64,000 bases of DNA from Siphonodentalium dalli (taxonomy: Eukaryota; Mollusca; Scaphopoda; Gadilida; Siphonodentaliidae), in contig CP136066.1 of NCBI GenBank assembly GCA_032622095.1, forward strand, positions 207,536,978-207,600,977. Reading direction: 5' to 3'. This document shows, one piece after another, positions 22,290 through 35,800 of the stretch (position 1 is its first letter; each line of letters opens with the position of its first letter). Below the pieces are notes generated by a model, which ran no database searches, had not been told where the DNA came from, and saw only the letters and a list, made by a program, of their open reading frames with translations. The position numbers were made by a program, and so were the translations under genes.

Positions 22290-23220
22290 AGTGAAATGCA
22301 GAGTTGTGGGAGTTTAGATAAAGATTTTGTAAGTCACTTTGCACAACGATAATTGAAACTTCACCTGAGTTTAAATTAACTTAAATAATTCTTCAATCAG
22401 CTTTAACGTTTTTCAAAATTCAATTTAGAAATGTCAGTTGAACGACATCGATAATAAAATGAAAATGAATATATCTGATACATTTTGCATCGAAAGTCAC
22501 TGCTACATCTGCCTCCATTAAATGCAATAAGATCGGAGTGGATCGTTCATAGGAAACTATATTAATACCACCAGTCAAAACACTGATAAGGACACACTTC
22601 CAATGGAAATATATAGGACATACACTTTATGAAATACTGCATAACAAAAAGAGCTGAACTGTCTCAGCACAAGCAATACACTCATATGAGATTTAAAACA
22701 TTTATCTAGAAAACCCCATCTCAACCTGGGCAGCATATCATTTTCCGGTGTGTTGTGTGTTTACAACTTCACTTTAACTAGCAACTTAAAAAAATATATA
22801 AAGTAAACACGAGTGCATTTCATGGATAAAAGCACATTACACAAAGTCCAGTGCAAAGTCTGGAATAAATAATTAGATAAAATATTTTTTTAAAGTTGTT
22901 TCACTGGTTGTGTCAGCTGGTTGTGTTGAGTTTTTCATGATAAATGTTTTTAATCTCATGAGTGTATTGCTTGTGCTCATAGTTATAATTTATTAGTATT
23001 GAGTTTAACTGGTGGCGAAAGTACACCAAAGTTGGATGATGCTTGAAAAAACAGAATGGTCAAATTACGAATGACTGATAATTATTATATATGTTCATTC
23101 TAATTTAACCATTCTCTGTTTCTCAACATCAGCCACCTTCACTAGACATTCTACACCCTGATGTTTTTGCCAAAGAGCTGCAAACAAAATATTCAGCGTT
23201 GTGTGTGCAAATTTTTTCCT

Positions 23221-23244
23221 GCCCCCCCCCCCCCCCCCCCCCCC
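23221..23244. repeat. Poly-C tract
   Basis: About 23 consecutive C. The reverse strand is an uninterrupted G run, which produces the false poly-Gly frames here. Confidence 0.95.
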
Positions 23245-23738
23245 GATTGATTCGTAGTTTCCTTCTGATCGAAAATGGTCATTTTCCCACCAATAATAAA
23301 AATTCCTTTCACACTTGTTTTCTGTTTGTTGCTGCTTATATTTCCTGAACATCCCTTGAGATGAATAATAGACCATTCCAATGAATACGTTATTACGCCA
23401 CCTGTGGTGTATCTAGCTGCTGAGATTTTGATATTGCGTGGTGGACAGGGCGAATGCATTGTGGGGCTTTTATTTATTTATAGAGTTGGAAATTCCGTTT
23501 ATTTAAAAGTCGGAACTACGCGACCAGTAGGCCAAGTCCAGTAAAACGGTTCGTTATAGGTGCTGGTTGTTATTGTTATTTTAACGGAATTCTGAGTTGG
23601 TCATTCGCGAAACCAATATATTTTATATTCTATAATTAAAACCGTGGGTATATAATATATGATCCTCTTTATGGATATTGTAGGAAGGTAAATTTAGCTA
23701 AAGCGGTGGGATATCTTGCAAGACAACACATTTCGGTT

Positions 23739-24444
23739 TGCGCTATAACTGCTCAATGTTTTAAGGTGTTACACAACGTCTGATAAAAAGAGTTCTATCT
23801 GGAATATTCACACAATTTTTTCAGAGAACATGCATAGAGTAAACATAGTCCTATCGGACTATCGTAAAGTAGTTCCGTTTAATTCGGGATTAATTAACCC
23901 TCAGACTGCCGAAACTGCCGACAATAAATTCGCTTGTTTGTGTCCCCCGAAAATCAAACTTGCCTGTTTAGAGGTCCCATTTTCGTGGCTAATGGTGATA
24001 GAATCACAATTTTTCAGTCAAGTTCATGGATAAATTACATTACACTTAATCGGCTTATGTCCGCGGCCATAAACCTGCGTTTTGATAACAATTTATTTGA
24101 GACAAACTGTTGCGCGGGTATCAGTCGGCGCTTATCGGTTGAAGTTATTATGATCGTGCAGCCTGCACGTGCAACAAGTGTTCAAATACAACAGAAAAAA
24201 ATACTATGTCAAATAAATAACGTGATCAATGGACAGACACGTTTCATTTCCGTGGGACACGAAAACGCGAATTTAATGTCGTCAGTTTCGGCAGTCTGAG
24301 GGTTTTAATTAATCTCCTTTACGATATCCCGATAGGACTATGTTTACTCTATGTTCTCTGGAAATAAAATGGTGTGAATATTCCCGATAGAACTATTTTT
24401 ATCAGATGTTTTGTAACACATTAAAACATTGAGCAGTTAGCGCA
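23739..24444. mobile_element. Inverted-repeat element with nested TTAA element
   Basis: The outer arms pair GCGCTATAACTGCTCAATGT with ACATTGAGCAGTTAGCGC (imperfect), and CATAGTCCTATCGG with CCGATAGGACTATG. A second TTAA-bounded inverted-repeat element at 23894-24308 sits between them. The target duplication of the outer element was not identified. Confidence 0.65.
23894..24308. mobile_element. TTAA-flanked element with CCCTCAGACTGCC ends
   Basis: The left end is TTAA|CCCTCAGACTGCCGAAACTG and the right end CAGTTTCGGCAGTCTGAGGG, followed by TTTTAA. It is a 415-bp non-autonomous element; CCC ends and TTAA again suggest piggyBac type, but it lacks the shared hairpin core. The 121-codon frame across it (23934-24299) shows no recognisable domain. 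Confidence 0.7.
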
Positions 24445-25646
24445 ATTTTCTGAAATTTCGGACTATTTCGTCTATAAAAATACGATGAGCAACTGAAAAT
24501 GTTTTTCAACATTCTGGAAGGGGTATATGTCCATGGTATATATGTTTAAAATTTCACGCATAAACTATGACAGATAACAAAGTTATAATTAGTTTTATAG
24601 GCCCACCATAAATCCCCTATAATAAACGCATGCCTCCGTAAGCACATGGCTTTGCTGTGGATACTTTCGTTCCCAGCATGCATCATTCTCGCTATCTGTA
24701 AAATGTCTATGAACAATGGCTGCATGTGCCATGCACTCTTAGCTTTGATCCGCATTTAGAAGCATTCTGGTGTGGCGAATGAGAAATCTGCAGTAATTTA
24801 TAAGCCGTAGATCATTGTAATAATTTGAAGAATTACTTGTCTTAACGGAATTCTGAGGATATTATGATTTATATTTATGACTAATAATACGATCTTGGTG
24901 GCGTTACCATTTCTGACTATGGTTTTCTTGTTGACTAAATGGAGAGGATAAAAGGAAATGCATCTCTAAGAATGGACGGAATTGTCATGACAATATCGCC
25001 GAATGAGGGTTTGCCTAATTGCCGGAAGTCCCTGGAAATACAGCAAGTCCCAAGAAATGCAGCAAGTCCTCTAATTTAGTGTGGATTAGTGGAGTTGTTG
25101 ACGAGTTTAATCATATTTTATTATCCATTTGATTTATGATCTGTGACAGTTGATTGAGTTGATTGGAAATCTTGATCCCTTCATAATTATTTAAGATGGG
25201 GTATTTGTAGATTTTTAACTATAAAATAAAAGATTTTCAAAGTTTGATTAAGTTGCTATTTCTTTCTGGAGTGTCTCCTCGAAATCATATGTGGCAATAT
25301 TCTGGCCAATTCAACCGCAACATCGCCGATAATCGTAGGTAGTGTTTTGTTTATTTTGCTATGCCAAAATATCACATTCTGTGGCTCGTCAGACACAAAT
25401 TCTACTACCTGCCTCATCCAACTGCATGAACTAGCTCCCTCCTAAATTCGATTTAAATTTGCATAGGCAGTGTCGGGAACACGTGAAACCAATGTAAGTG
25501 TTAGGTCGTGTCGATGTGACCACAAATGGACCATTTGCTTTACTAATAAACCCATTCAGGAGACAATTAATAAATGAGAATCATTTGATCCACATAAGTC
25601 TGGGCTCTCGATCACTATTTCCACCGTCTATAACAGACGTTATGGT

Positions 25647-26045
25647 TTAACCATTTACCCAACAGAAGGGCCCTGTGCCAATGCATTCTCTTATATATGC
25701 GAGTCGACCATAGGTCGCCTCGCATATATAAGAGAATGCATTGGCTTAACACATTAAAAATTATAAAATTGTAAGAAATGTAAGAAAAAATGGTAAAAAG
25801 TGTTAAAAAAAGATTTTTTTTAGGCCAATGCATTCTCTTATATATGCGAGGCGACCTATGGTCGACTCGCATATATAAGAGAATGCATTGGCACAGGGCA
25901 TAACTGTAACTATCACAATGTGGTCAAGGAGCCGGTTCCAATGATATCCATATGTGTATGGTTCTATTGAGACAGACCCAAGATATTTTAGGCTGTTGAA
26001 GCTTTATCTGGCCGGTTTTGGCCGGTTTGTTGGGTAAAGGGTTAA
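25647..26045. mobile_element. piggyBac-like MITE (CCCTTTACCCAAC subtype)
   Basis: TTAA flanks, a left end mutated to CCATTTACCCAACAG, a right end TGTTGGGTAAAGGG, and two hairpin cores. About 110 bp away from an oppositely oriented copy at 26157. Confidence 0.9.
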
Positions 26046-26156
26046 CTGATTGTGGTTCATCGATGTACATGTATACATATTCTCTCTCAAGAAGGATTCA
26101 ATCTCTTTCCAGCGATAACAACCACTGATGCCAATGTTCGTTTTACTTGTAAGCCT

Positions 26157-26527
26157 CTAACCCTTTACCCAACAAACCGGCCAAAACCGCCCAAATAAAG
26201 CTTCAACAGCCTAAAATATCTTCGGTCTGTCTCAATAGAACCATACAAATATGGATATCATTGGAACCGGCTCATTGACCACATTGTGATGGTTACAGTT
26301 ATGCCCTGTGCCAATGCATTCTCTTATATATGCGAGTCGACCATAGGTCGCCTCGCATATATAAGAGAATGCATTGGCCTAAAAAAAATCTTTTTTTAAC
26401 ACTTTTTACCATTTTTTCTTACATTCTTTAACAATTTTATAATTTGTAATGTGTTAAGCCAATGCATTCTCTTATATATATAAGAGAATGCATTGGCACA
26501 GGGCCCTTCTGTTGGGTAAAGGGCTAA
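26157..26527. mobile_element. piggyBac-like MITE with CTAA flanks
   Basis: The same family in the opposite orientation, bounded by CTAA on both sides (26157-26160 and 26524-26527) instead of TTAA. The second hairpin core has lost its loop (TTATATATATAAGAGAATGC). Confidence 0.88.
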
Positions 26528-27227
26528 ACATTTCTGATATATTTCTCACCTTCCCCTTCTATAATAGATAGCCTGTGTAAATCAGATACGATTTGAAACA
26601 AGGGCTAACTCGAAAACGACCATAAATAATTCTCTGTTCTAAATCTTCGGTCATAGCAGCAACAGTTGCAAAAGCCCAAAGAGGCTTTTTAGCAACACTT
26701 TAATTCTCACTCGGTTAGCTGATCTTATAATTGCTAAGTATTACAGGCCTGTCATTTCTTTATCCCCAAACTTGTTGGCCATTGCACATACATATTTCTT
26801 TGTACAACATATCAGGATGTTCGTGTATGTTGCCTGAGAATATGTTGTTTATAACTTTATATTGGTCCTTCACTTGTGATTTCTAATCCCAAACTACACA
26901 AGTATTTTATTTCAAAATAAAAAACAGACACAGTCCATAGTAGCTGGAGTAGAGGAACTAGTAAAATATGGCTCGACCGTTGCCATGTCTCGAAAAGATC
27001 GAGATAACCTCTGACCGATTTATAAACCCAATTGTAGAACTAGATCTCATAGGACCACTATAAGTAACTTATTAATATATATTTAATTTGAATGGCTATT
27101 CTAAGCAGTTTCGAGACACCATAGTTCCTGAATGTTCGCAAGTGAGTTATCAGAAGTTCATCTGTCTCAAAATATGTCAATCCTAGAAATGTATATTCAA
27201 GTTAATATGACTTTAGAACATAAAACA

Positions 27228-27645
27228 CAAACAAACATTAACGTTTTCACTCTTGCACATGGAGCACCACCCTAAAGATGATCCATGTTCCGGCCTGTCC
27301 GAATGATATTTGGGATAGTTTAAAGCAGAAACGGTCAAAATGTGAAGTATATCATTCGCACCTTTGTCATCTCAGCTTTGGTTTGGCGACATCTCATCGC
27401 AGGATCCATCTGCGGCGTTGATACCCGAAATGATGGTGGGTACCCACACTTGGACGCATATAGTATTTTTGCGAACCGCTCTGCATGCTAGACAATTATA
27501 TGGTTAATCAAACATATATTTTTCTATTGATACATGCATTATCCGCCATCTATGACTGATAATTATGTTTCAAACGAACTACCTAACGTAAAAAAGTGTC
27601 TACTATTTATGATAAAATCGGAAGTGTGTCGGAATATAACAGAAA
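27228..27645. repeat. Dispersed duplication, copy 1
   Basis: It shares GAATGATA...GGGATA, AAATGTGAAGTATAT, TACCCACACTTGGACGCA, ATGGTTAATCAAAC and CTACTATTTATGATAAAATC in the same order with 29618-30018, at visibly reduced identity. Confidence 0.8.
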
Positions 27646-28156
27646 CATATTGCAAAAATTGATGCAAATAGATAGATGATTTAAGAAGATATATTTGTTC
27701 ATGATCATATGTGCGTTAAACGCCGACCTCTGATGATTCCCGTGTTTTTATTGCCACCAGTGACAAAACTGACAATCACAATCACAACTCACAGATGTGC
27801 AATTAACAAGGCGACGGAGTAATACGTAGTTAATTAACACCTGGTAGCCTTTGCACTGCCGCTAATCTTGTGTTCGTTGTTTAGTAGCTTTGTATTCAAA
27901 TAATGCTAATAACTCAAAAAATAAGTTATCAAAGTCGGAAATAATACCACATACACATAGACTGGACCCATGCGTACCCACAAACCACATTCCACCCTCT
28001 TAGACCTGTGTTCGTTTATGTTCGTTGTTTAGTTTTTTGGACCCCGTCAGCCCGGTGTGTCCTATATAGTCTCCTGCCCGTAGTCGTGTGCATTTGTCTA
28101 GAGTTAGACCACTAGATGTTAGGATTTATGCAATTTTTCAGGTTACCAAGGTGAAT

Positions 28157-28172
28157 ACCCCCCCCCCCCCCC
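28157..28172. repeat. Poly-C tract
   Basis: About 16 consecutive C, followed by gcaacggagaccctcc. Confidence 0.9.
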
Positions 28173-29617
28173 GCAACGGAGACCCTCCAACCACTTCCCT
28201 GCACTCTCGTCGAGAAGGTATATCCATAACCAAGAGAGTTATCCCGCCTTAATCGCATCAATTTTACGTTGTCAATGTCAAAATGCTGAAACGAAAGCGA
28301 AAGTCGGATATCCCACCAGAAAGAATGTAGAGATAGAAAAATTAGTTCACGTGACTTATATTGCAGCCAATGGCCAGAACAGGGAACAGCTCTATTCCAA
28401 TTAGAAGCTGTAATCTGATAGATGATTTAAGAAGATATATTTGTTCATGATCATATGTGCGTGCATCTGATGGTGACCAAATTACAGCTTCTGATTAGCC
28501 TATCCCTGTCCCTACGGGCGAGTAGCTGGAGTTGGGACAGGGTACCAGTCTACTTCTGATTGTAATAGACCTTCCCAGTTCCCTGGCCATTGGCTGCAAT
28601 ATAAGTCACGTGAACTCACTGAGCAATAAAAACGTTGGAGTTGTAATTTTTCTATCTCTGCATAGTACAATACACCAACATTGGCAGGCTACGTACTTTG
28701 TTAATAGGATAAAGCCAAATACTTTATACGGAATTTTTCGAAATTGCCCAACTACCAACCCGATTAGCAATCATGCATGGATTTATCGTGTTTGGACCAT
28801 TAACTATTGTGAGTCGCTGAATCATCTTTTAAAAAAGGCAGTTTATAACGGAAAGAGTGCTGGCATTGTTCGGAATACAAGGAACCGAGTATTCGGATTC
28901 GGACAGTAACTGTTATCCATCTGATTTGTCTAAATATTTCTCGAAATGTCTGGTTACATATATCTGTTGCAACTTTATTTTTACGGAACTGCTCTATGAT
29001 CCTCTATGAGTTTGAATCGTCCGAAAATACTACACTCTAACTCGTAATAGTACCTACACTGTATATTATTTTAACTAAGTCCACTAGAGGTTTTGATTAC
29101 CATTCAACGGCCTGCTATTCACCATGATATATAATATGTCTTAACTAAAATTCATGGTAATTATTTAAAGTTTCCATTGGATCGAAATAATTAAATTTTA
29201 TATTTATATTTTCATAATTAAGTTATATATTAGAGTAATTGAGGATATGACATTTTTAAATAAAAAGTAATATAAATGTTAGTAATTCAATATACGAATA
29301 CAGAACGCTTTAATTTGTTAATTAGAATTAATTCAAATAGTCACAAAAGCAAATAAATAATTTCCTAATTTCTTTTGCATAAAAAACCCGACATTACTAT
29401 TTGACCAACCAGAACGCAGAGATGACCGGTAGAAAAATATACGTCCAATCAAAAAACGAGAACTTAATTAGCTGGATAATTAGTTATTCAACTTATCTGT
29501 ATTCATTATTGATTTTAATCCAACACTGGTAAAGAATTTATAAAAATTGACAATGAGTGAATGTGCACTAACCTGGCCAAATCCGCTTTGAATAACACAC
29601 AGAATAGCCTATACTGT

Positions 29618-30018
29618 ATTAATATGACATTAGAACACAAATAAACATACACTTTTTCATTTTTTGATCCATGTGCCGGCCTTTCCGAATGATAATTAGG
29701 ATATTTTCAAGCAGAAACGGTAAAAATGTGAAGTATATTTTCGATTCTTTGACATCCCAGATCTGGTTCGGCGACATCTCGATATGCGGCTCTGATACCC
29801 GAAATTATGGTGCATGGGTACCCACACTTGGACGCAGATAATATTTTTGTGAACCACTCTAGACAATGTTATGGTTAATCAAACTTATATTTTTCTATTG
29901 ATACACGCACTATCCGCCACCTATGTCTGATAGCTATGTTTCAAACAACTACATAACGTCAAAAAGACTTCGTGTCTACTATTTATGATAAAATCGCAAA
30001 TGAGCCGGAATTTCTATT
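29618..30018. repeat. Dispersed duplication, copy 2
   Basis: The partner of 27228-27645, in direct orientation about 2.4 kb away. Confidence 0.8.
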
Positions 30019-30474
30019 AAATGTATCGGGGTGAGAGCAAGCTATGATCGCTATCCCATTGAGGGAACATTCCGCTTTGCGAAATTATGTTTTGAATAGT
30101 GGATATCACCATTTAACTGGGTTTTGTATAGATTCAACTGAGGGATATTATGTATATATGTTTTGCATTGTTCTATGGCAGCTTATGCAATAAAGCATTC
30201 ATTCATTCAAGATATGTTCATTTATCAAAACCGCATGGTCTGGTTTGGTGATACCCTGCGCAGCTCGGGTTTGGCGATACCACGTACACGGGGATTTCTT
30301 AGTTATTATCTGTAATAATGTTATTCACTGTATATAGGGGAAGGTCCCAACTCGATATTGCATACATTTCAACGACTTTTGTGAACCGGTATCGCAATAA
30401 ACATTCAATTAATTACCCAGGACAAATTCCATAATTGTTAGTGATGCAAAGCAAACTCGCTCACAAATTCACTT

Positions 30475-30800
30475 AAATCGTGAAATTTCGAGTTGGGACA
30501 TTCACCTACAGTGAAGTACATTATTAAGGAGCAGATAACAACTAAGAAATATATTCCCTTTTTTTTCCTTTCGATTCTATAAGGTTCACTGTCAATAGTT
30601 CAAAGAGTTCCCATGCAGGTTTTGTACTGGTGTAATAAATCGTGAAATTTCGAGTTGGGACATTCACCTACAGTGAAGTACATTATTAAGGAGCAGATAA
30701 CAACTAAGAAATATATTCCCTTTTTTTTTCTTTCGATTCTATAAGGTTCACTGTCAATAGTTCAAAGAGTTCCCATGCAGGTTTTGTACTGGTGTAATAA
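30475..30800. repeat. Tandem duplication, 162-bp unit
   Basis: Two nearly identical copies begin AAATCGTGAAATTTCGAGTTG at 30475 and 30637. They differ mainly in the length of the internal T run. The identity suggests a recent duplication. Confidence 0.93.
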
Positions 30801-32569
30801 ATTCTCTACGGGCATGAGCAGAGTAGAGATTCATGGCATGATCTAGGTTTGTTGTTGAAAGGCTGCTTTTATTAGCGCGCGCCGCGTGTATACTGTTCTG
30901 CAATTTCTTGAAAGCTGTGGTCCGATTGGCATTTGATTTATAGATAATTGATTTTTCCGGTTTAAAAGTCGAACTGCGCGACCAGGAGGCCGAGTCCGGT
31001 AAAAGGTGTAGTTGGGAATTTCAATTTCCTTTATTGTCCTTCACATTATTATGCCAATAATGTTGATTTTTGGTTTATGACAGGCTATGTCAATTGCCAA
31101 TAAAAGAAATTTAAAAGATAATTTGTAAGTTTTATATTTCAACTGTTTATATAGACATGTTTCGTTCTGCAGCCCACTGGGGGTTGTGGTCGGAGACGGC
31201 CGAGTCGGCCACCGGTTCGTTAATTAGGTGCTTGTCGTTATTGTTATTTTAACGGAATTCTGAGTTGGTCATTCGCGAAACCAATATATTTTATATTCTA
31301 TAATTACAGTCCGAGTCATGGTATATAATAAGTTATCTTGAGCGTGTTACCATTTCTGACTATGGTTTTCTTGTATGTATACCGTATCAAGCTTTTTGAC
31401 AGTGAATCTTAATAATGTACTTCACAGTAGGTGAAGATCCCAACTCGAAATTTCACGATTTAAGTGAATTTGTGTGCGATAATGCTCCGCGTGCGTCGCA
31501 TACAATTATGGAAGTTTTCCTGGGTAGTTTGATGTTTATTGCGATATCGGCTCACATTCTGTCAGAGAAAAGCATGAAATTTTTAGTTGGGACAATAACC
31601 TACAGTGAAGTACATTTTTAAAGAAAATATAACAATCAAGAACCCGCGTTATGTTTTCGACTTTATTAAAGGTTCCCTGTCAAAACCTCAAAAAGTTCCC
31701 AGGTTTTGTACTGGTGGAATTTGATATCTATATATACGGGCGTTATAGCCAGAGTAGAGATTCGCGGAATGATCTACAACCATGCACTGATGTGAATATT
31801 AGGGAGTTTCGGTGATTTTAAAAATCTGTCCTCCATTTTGGGTGCCATTTTTTATCTGGGGAAATTTTGTTGGATGAGATATAAGGATATAAGGAAAATA
31901 CTTCGCCTCAATATTCCCTACTCTCATTAATGGAGGGGTACGTGACTACCCACCCCTGAGTCAACCGCCCATTTCGCTGTGTGACAACCCGCCCCAGGCG
32001 AACCAGCTCGTCTGAAACTTATAATGGTAATAAAATTAGGAGGTAGGCATACGAGGGGATTATGAGATATGTTACTAGGGCTGAAGGGGTCACTAGTGCT
32101 CTCACCAAAAAAAGTGCTGAAGTGTACACAGGATTTTCAAAATGTGCTGAAGGGTACACAGGGTTTGAAATGTCATTCTAAAGGAGATGTATTTTATTGA
32201 TTTTAATTTGATGTAATTATAAATAATATACACATATCAGTTCCTACACAGTGGATGCATTATAATTTACATTTAGCAGTATGGAATTTGACCACCCAGG
32301 CAGACTTATTATAATATAGCATACTCTCATCACACGCTGACCTGGACACTCCATTGCATGATGTACATGTATGTGGTAGACGAATACCTATCAGCCAGTA
32401 TTTGAAAAAAAATCATCATATTTACCTGTATTAACAATTTTTTCAGCTTCTGAAACAAGTTAAACTGTCATTTGAACTAAATGAGATAATTTTCCAGTCA
32501 TATGAGTGATAGCAGTACGATATTATGCGTTCTTAGACAAAAATTATTGAAATTTGGGGATTTTTTTTC

Positions 32570-32810
32570 TTCAGGTTTTGGGGTGGTGAGTACGTGAAAA
32601 TGCCAGATGCAAAAAAAACAGCATTTCTTCCTGTAAATTTGTTACTACCCCCCCCCCCCCCCGGTTTAGACCAAAATTATTGATTGGGGGGGGGGGGGGG
32701 GGGAGGTGGTCAAAAAATAGGGAGTAAGAAATAAAAAAAATTGCAGGTTTTGTGTGGTGGATACCCGAAAATGCCAGATGCAAAAAAAAAAACGGCATAT
32801 CTTCCTGTAG
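32570..32810. repeat. Tandem duplication with long C and G runs
   Basis: Two related segments (AGGTTTTGGGGTGGTGAGTA / TTGTGTGGTGGATACC, each followed by GAAAATGCCAGATGCAAAAA) flank a C run near 32648-32662 and a G run near 32686-32703. The open frames here follow the runs and are not credible. Confidence 0.8.
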
Positions 32811-35800
32811 TCCGTAAACGTGACTTTTATTATCAGAGCATAGCTCTATAATCGAGAGCGTCAAGCTCTGTTTGATTAGTTGGGTCAATAAATTACGTTC
32901 TTGGAGGAACATCTATTTGGTATTTGTATAAAATTAGCCTATCTAAATAAAGCCCAATTTAAAATTATAGGGTATATATTTCACGCCAACCGGGTCACGT
33001 ACCCCCACCACACCGACTGGACATAAATATACTTATCCGATTCCGATCATGTTTATTTGTGGGCTACGCCCCCACCTAAATGTTATGTATATCATATGTA
33101 TAAATACATTTGGATATATATATATAAAACAAATAGTCAATATAATATATATATAATAGTCAAATTTTATATTTGAATAACCTGTGGACATGTGCATGCA
33201 TGTACAGCGACTGAGTCGTTCAGGAAGTATAGAGCAATACGTCATCCAGTTTGGAATTTCCAAACGAAATTTCCCAGAAAAAGGTACGATACGCATGCGC
33301 AGTTCATGGTAAAACCCAAAACTGACCAATCATTTGTCAGATATAATGATCTGTTACTATTTTAAGCACAGGTCGTTTCTTGGGTTTTTCTCCCAAGGAT
33401 AGCATATTTTCTCGCTTGGAAAATCCACGATAGATTCGCTTGTTTACAATTAGTGTTTCGATAATACCTACTTTGAAGTGTGACCAAGGAATGGAATAAT
33501 GGACAGCAAAGGTGACACAATCTATTTGTCTCCGCTTGACATAACGAGTAGCTGTTTGTTTGAAGAAATTTAGGCGTGTGTGGCTGTGCCACAAATTCAA
33601 TCCGCAGCCATCTTGGTTTTCCCTGATCTGTATTGGATTATAATTCTTGTTAGTGTGCACATTGTCTCTTAAAATCACGGGTTATATGTACGAGATTTGT
33701 TGCCACGGTATTATATAATGTAATTCGATAATGGAACTATTAGTATTTTGGGAATTCGTAAAACAATATTATGTCCAAATCTGATATAAAATACGGAGTA
33801 CTTCAGTCCTCTTCAGCGAAATGTAGGGACTGTTCTATTTATAGACAGATAGCCGATACGTACTGATAAGTTGCTGATAGAACATACACTACCTTTGGGC
33901 CCACTTTATGCGTATGAATTAAAAAAAAATAAAAAATACCAGTAAGTTTTCCTTTCTCTACTGTCACGAGTATCCTCAGATCTTATCATCAACAATGTAT
34001 GAAAATAATTACTGAAAGCATATAGACTATAGTACTATTTTGGCTTCAAAATATTTAATTACACGGCGATTACCTTTGAGTTCATTTAAACTCTGAGTAC
34101 ATTTAACCAAAGGTCACAGGTTAAATGTGCTCAGAGGTCATGACCCTTCACTGTACACGGCTGCTAATATTTTGAGTTCATTTAACCCGAGTACGTTTAA
34201 CCTGTGACCTTTCACTCTACCTCGACTTGATAGTTATAGTCAGCCACTGTCATATGGACATCGATTCCCGCCCATATATGTGGGAGGCTGGGAGTCTTAC
34301 TTCTCGACTTTTCGATCACCCACCCACCCAAATGTAAATTCCTATCGACTTTTGACTATTTATTAATAGACACAGTAAGCAACTGTTAGCCATGTGTTAT
34401 AATCATAACTTCATAAGTAATTACCGGGTACCGTACTTCAATATTGTACTGGATAATGGTCATATTAATTGGAATATGTAATGAATAATGTTGATATGTT
34501 TATATTGGTTGAGTTGGCGGTGAAACATCACTGAGGGCGTCTTCCAGGAATGTATGGTGTGTATGGCATGTCTATGAATGAGGTATGAAAGGAGAGTGGT
34601 AAGATTATTTATTTGTTCATGTTATCACAATCACTAGGTAGTAGGTATACGTATTGTTAATATTGTTACACCAAGAATCACTGAATGGTTATAACATTTA
34701 TTAAACTGATTAATAAATGAAACAACTATTAAAACCATACTTTTCAATTACATCAATCCTTTTTAGCTCAACTTGACTAAAGTCAAGTTTGAGCTATTGC
34801 CATTGGTTGGCATATTTGAATCCATCAGCATACCCTGCACTAGTAGGCTGCAGCCCGCATCTCACATCTGATCATCACCAAACTTCTTTTGGATATTCGG
34901 GGTGACCTCTAGATTGGAGCTCCTATTTTGACTGAAATTTCTTTTTGTAAAACATGGCGGCTGGCAACCATCTTGGGATTTTACTCTTTGCATGACTAAA
35001 CTAGAATGCACTCACTGGAGCTGCCTATACTTGCGCCTATCACACATTTGGCATGTTTTGTGGTGTCTTGCGAACAACAGTTTGAAACACGGGTGCTGGC
35101 CCTTCGTATGAGAGATCGATCAAAAATCTGGATATCAAATTTCAGTTCATCCATCGCTGAAATATTTGTGTATACGGACAGAATATCTCTGTTATCTCCA
35201 GTTGATCTATTACACTAATAATGGTCTTAGTAATACCGTGTTATACCGCTGGATCTAAGATTTCGTAGAGTCCAACAACAAAAGTAATTGGGTCGATAAA
35301 GTGTATTTATAAACGTAAAAACTTCAACATAATTATCACAGCACAGCCAATATAATAAACCACATATAAAAGATAATCCTTAAAAATTAAATTCGCATTT
35401 CATTTAACCATAGAATCTCAAACGGGTAAATCAATATTGTTCGTCTGTCTCTTTCAAAAACTAATTACTCAATCACCCCCGGACCGCGCTAATTTTCCCG
35501 CCAGTAACAGGTGAGTGCTAATCAGTGTGCAGGTGACACAATCATTCATGCTCGCTCTCACGCGCATACACACTGACACACATTTCAGTTAACCCATAAC
35601 ATGCTGAAATAATAAGGCAGGACGCGCGCAAGTATCATGATACATAAAAGAGGCAGTTTACTAAAACAGATAAAAACGGCACCTATAACAACTGTACGAG
35701 TTGTTTGACATATTTATAGAACAATATAGACATCCGCACGCTTTTAGACTTGATCTCAACTCATTTCCCGAGTTTCAAGTTACATAAAATAGGCTTCTAA

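Larger units (their letters stand above)
26528..34750. other. Intergenic stretch without recognised genes
   Basis: No exon or RNA gene was recognised in these 8 kb. It holds a diverged 400-bp dispersed duplication (27228-27645 and 29618-30018), an imperfect inverted repeat at about 28320-28680 (shared TGCAGCCAATGGCCAG / CTGGCCATTGGCTGCA), a 162-bp tandem duplication (30475-30800), inverted copies of its parts near 31420-31740, a tandem duplication around poly-C/poly-G runs (32570-32810), and AT-rich DNA. Non-coding first exons of the Rel gene could lie here or nearby, but none can be identified by eye. Confidence 0.6.

Noticed and set aside
23095-23459. Minus-strand frames with poly-Gly (93 and 88 codons)
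   Set aside because: The glycines come from the long poly-C tract; the flanks show no conserved features.
28532-28909. 125-codon plus-strand frame in the intergenic region
   Set aside because: It overlaps an imperfect inverted repeat and has no recognisable domain or splice-linked neighbour.
32571-32912. 113-codon minus-strand frame with poly-Pro and poly-Gly
   Set aside because: Produced by the C and G runs and the duplicated segments around them.
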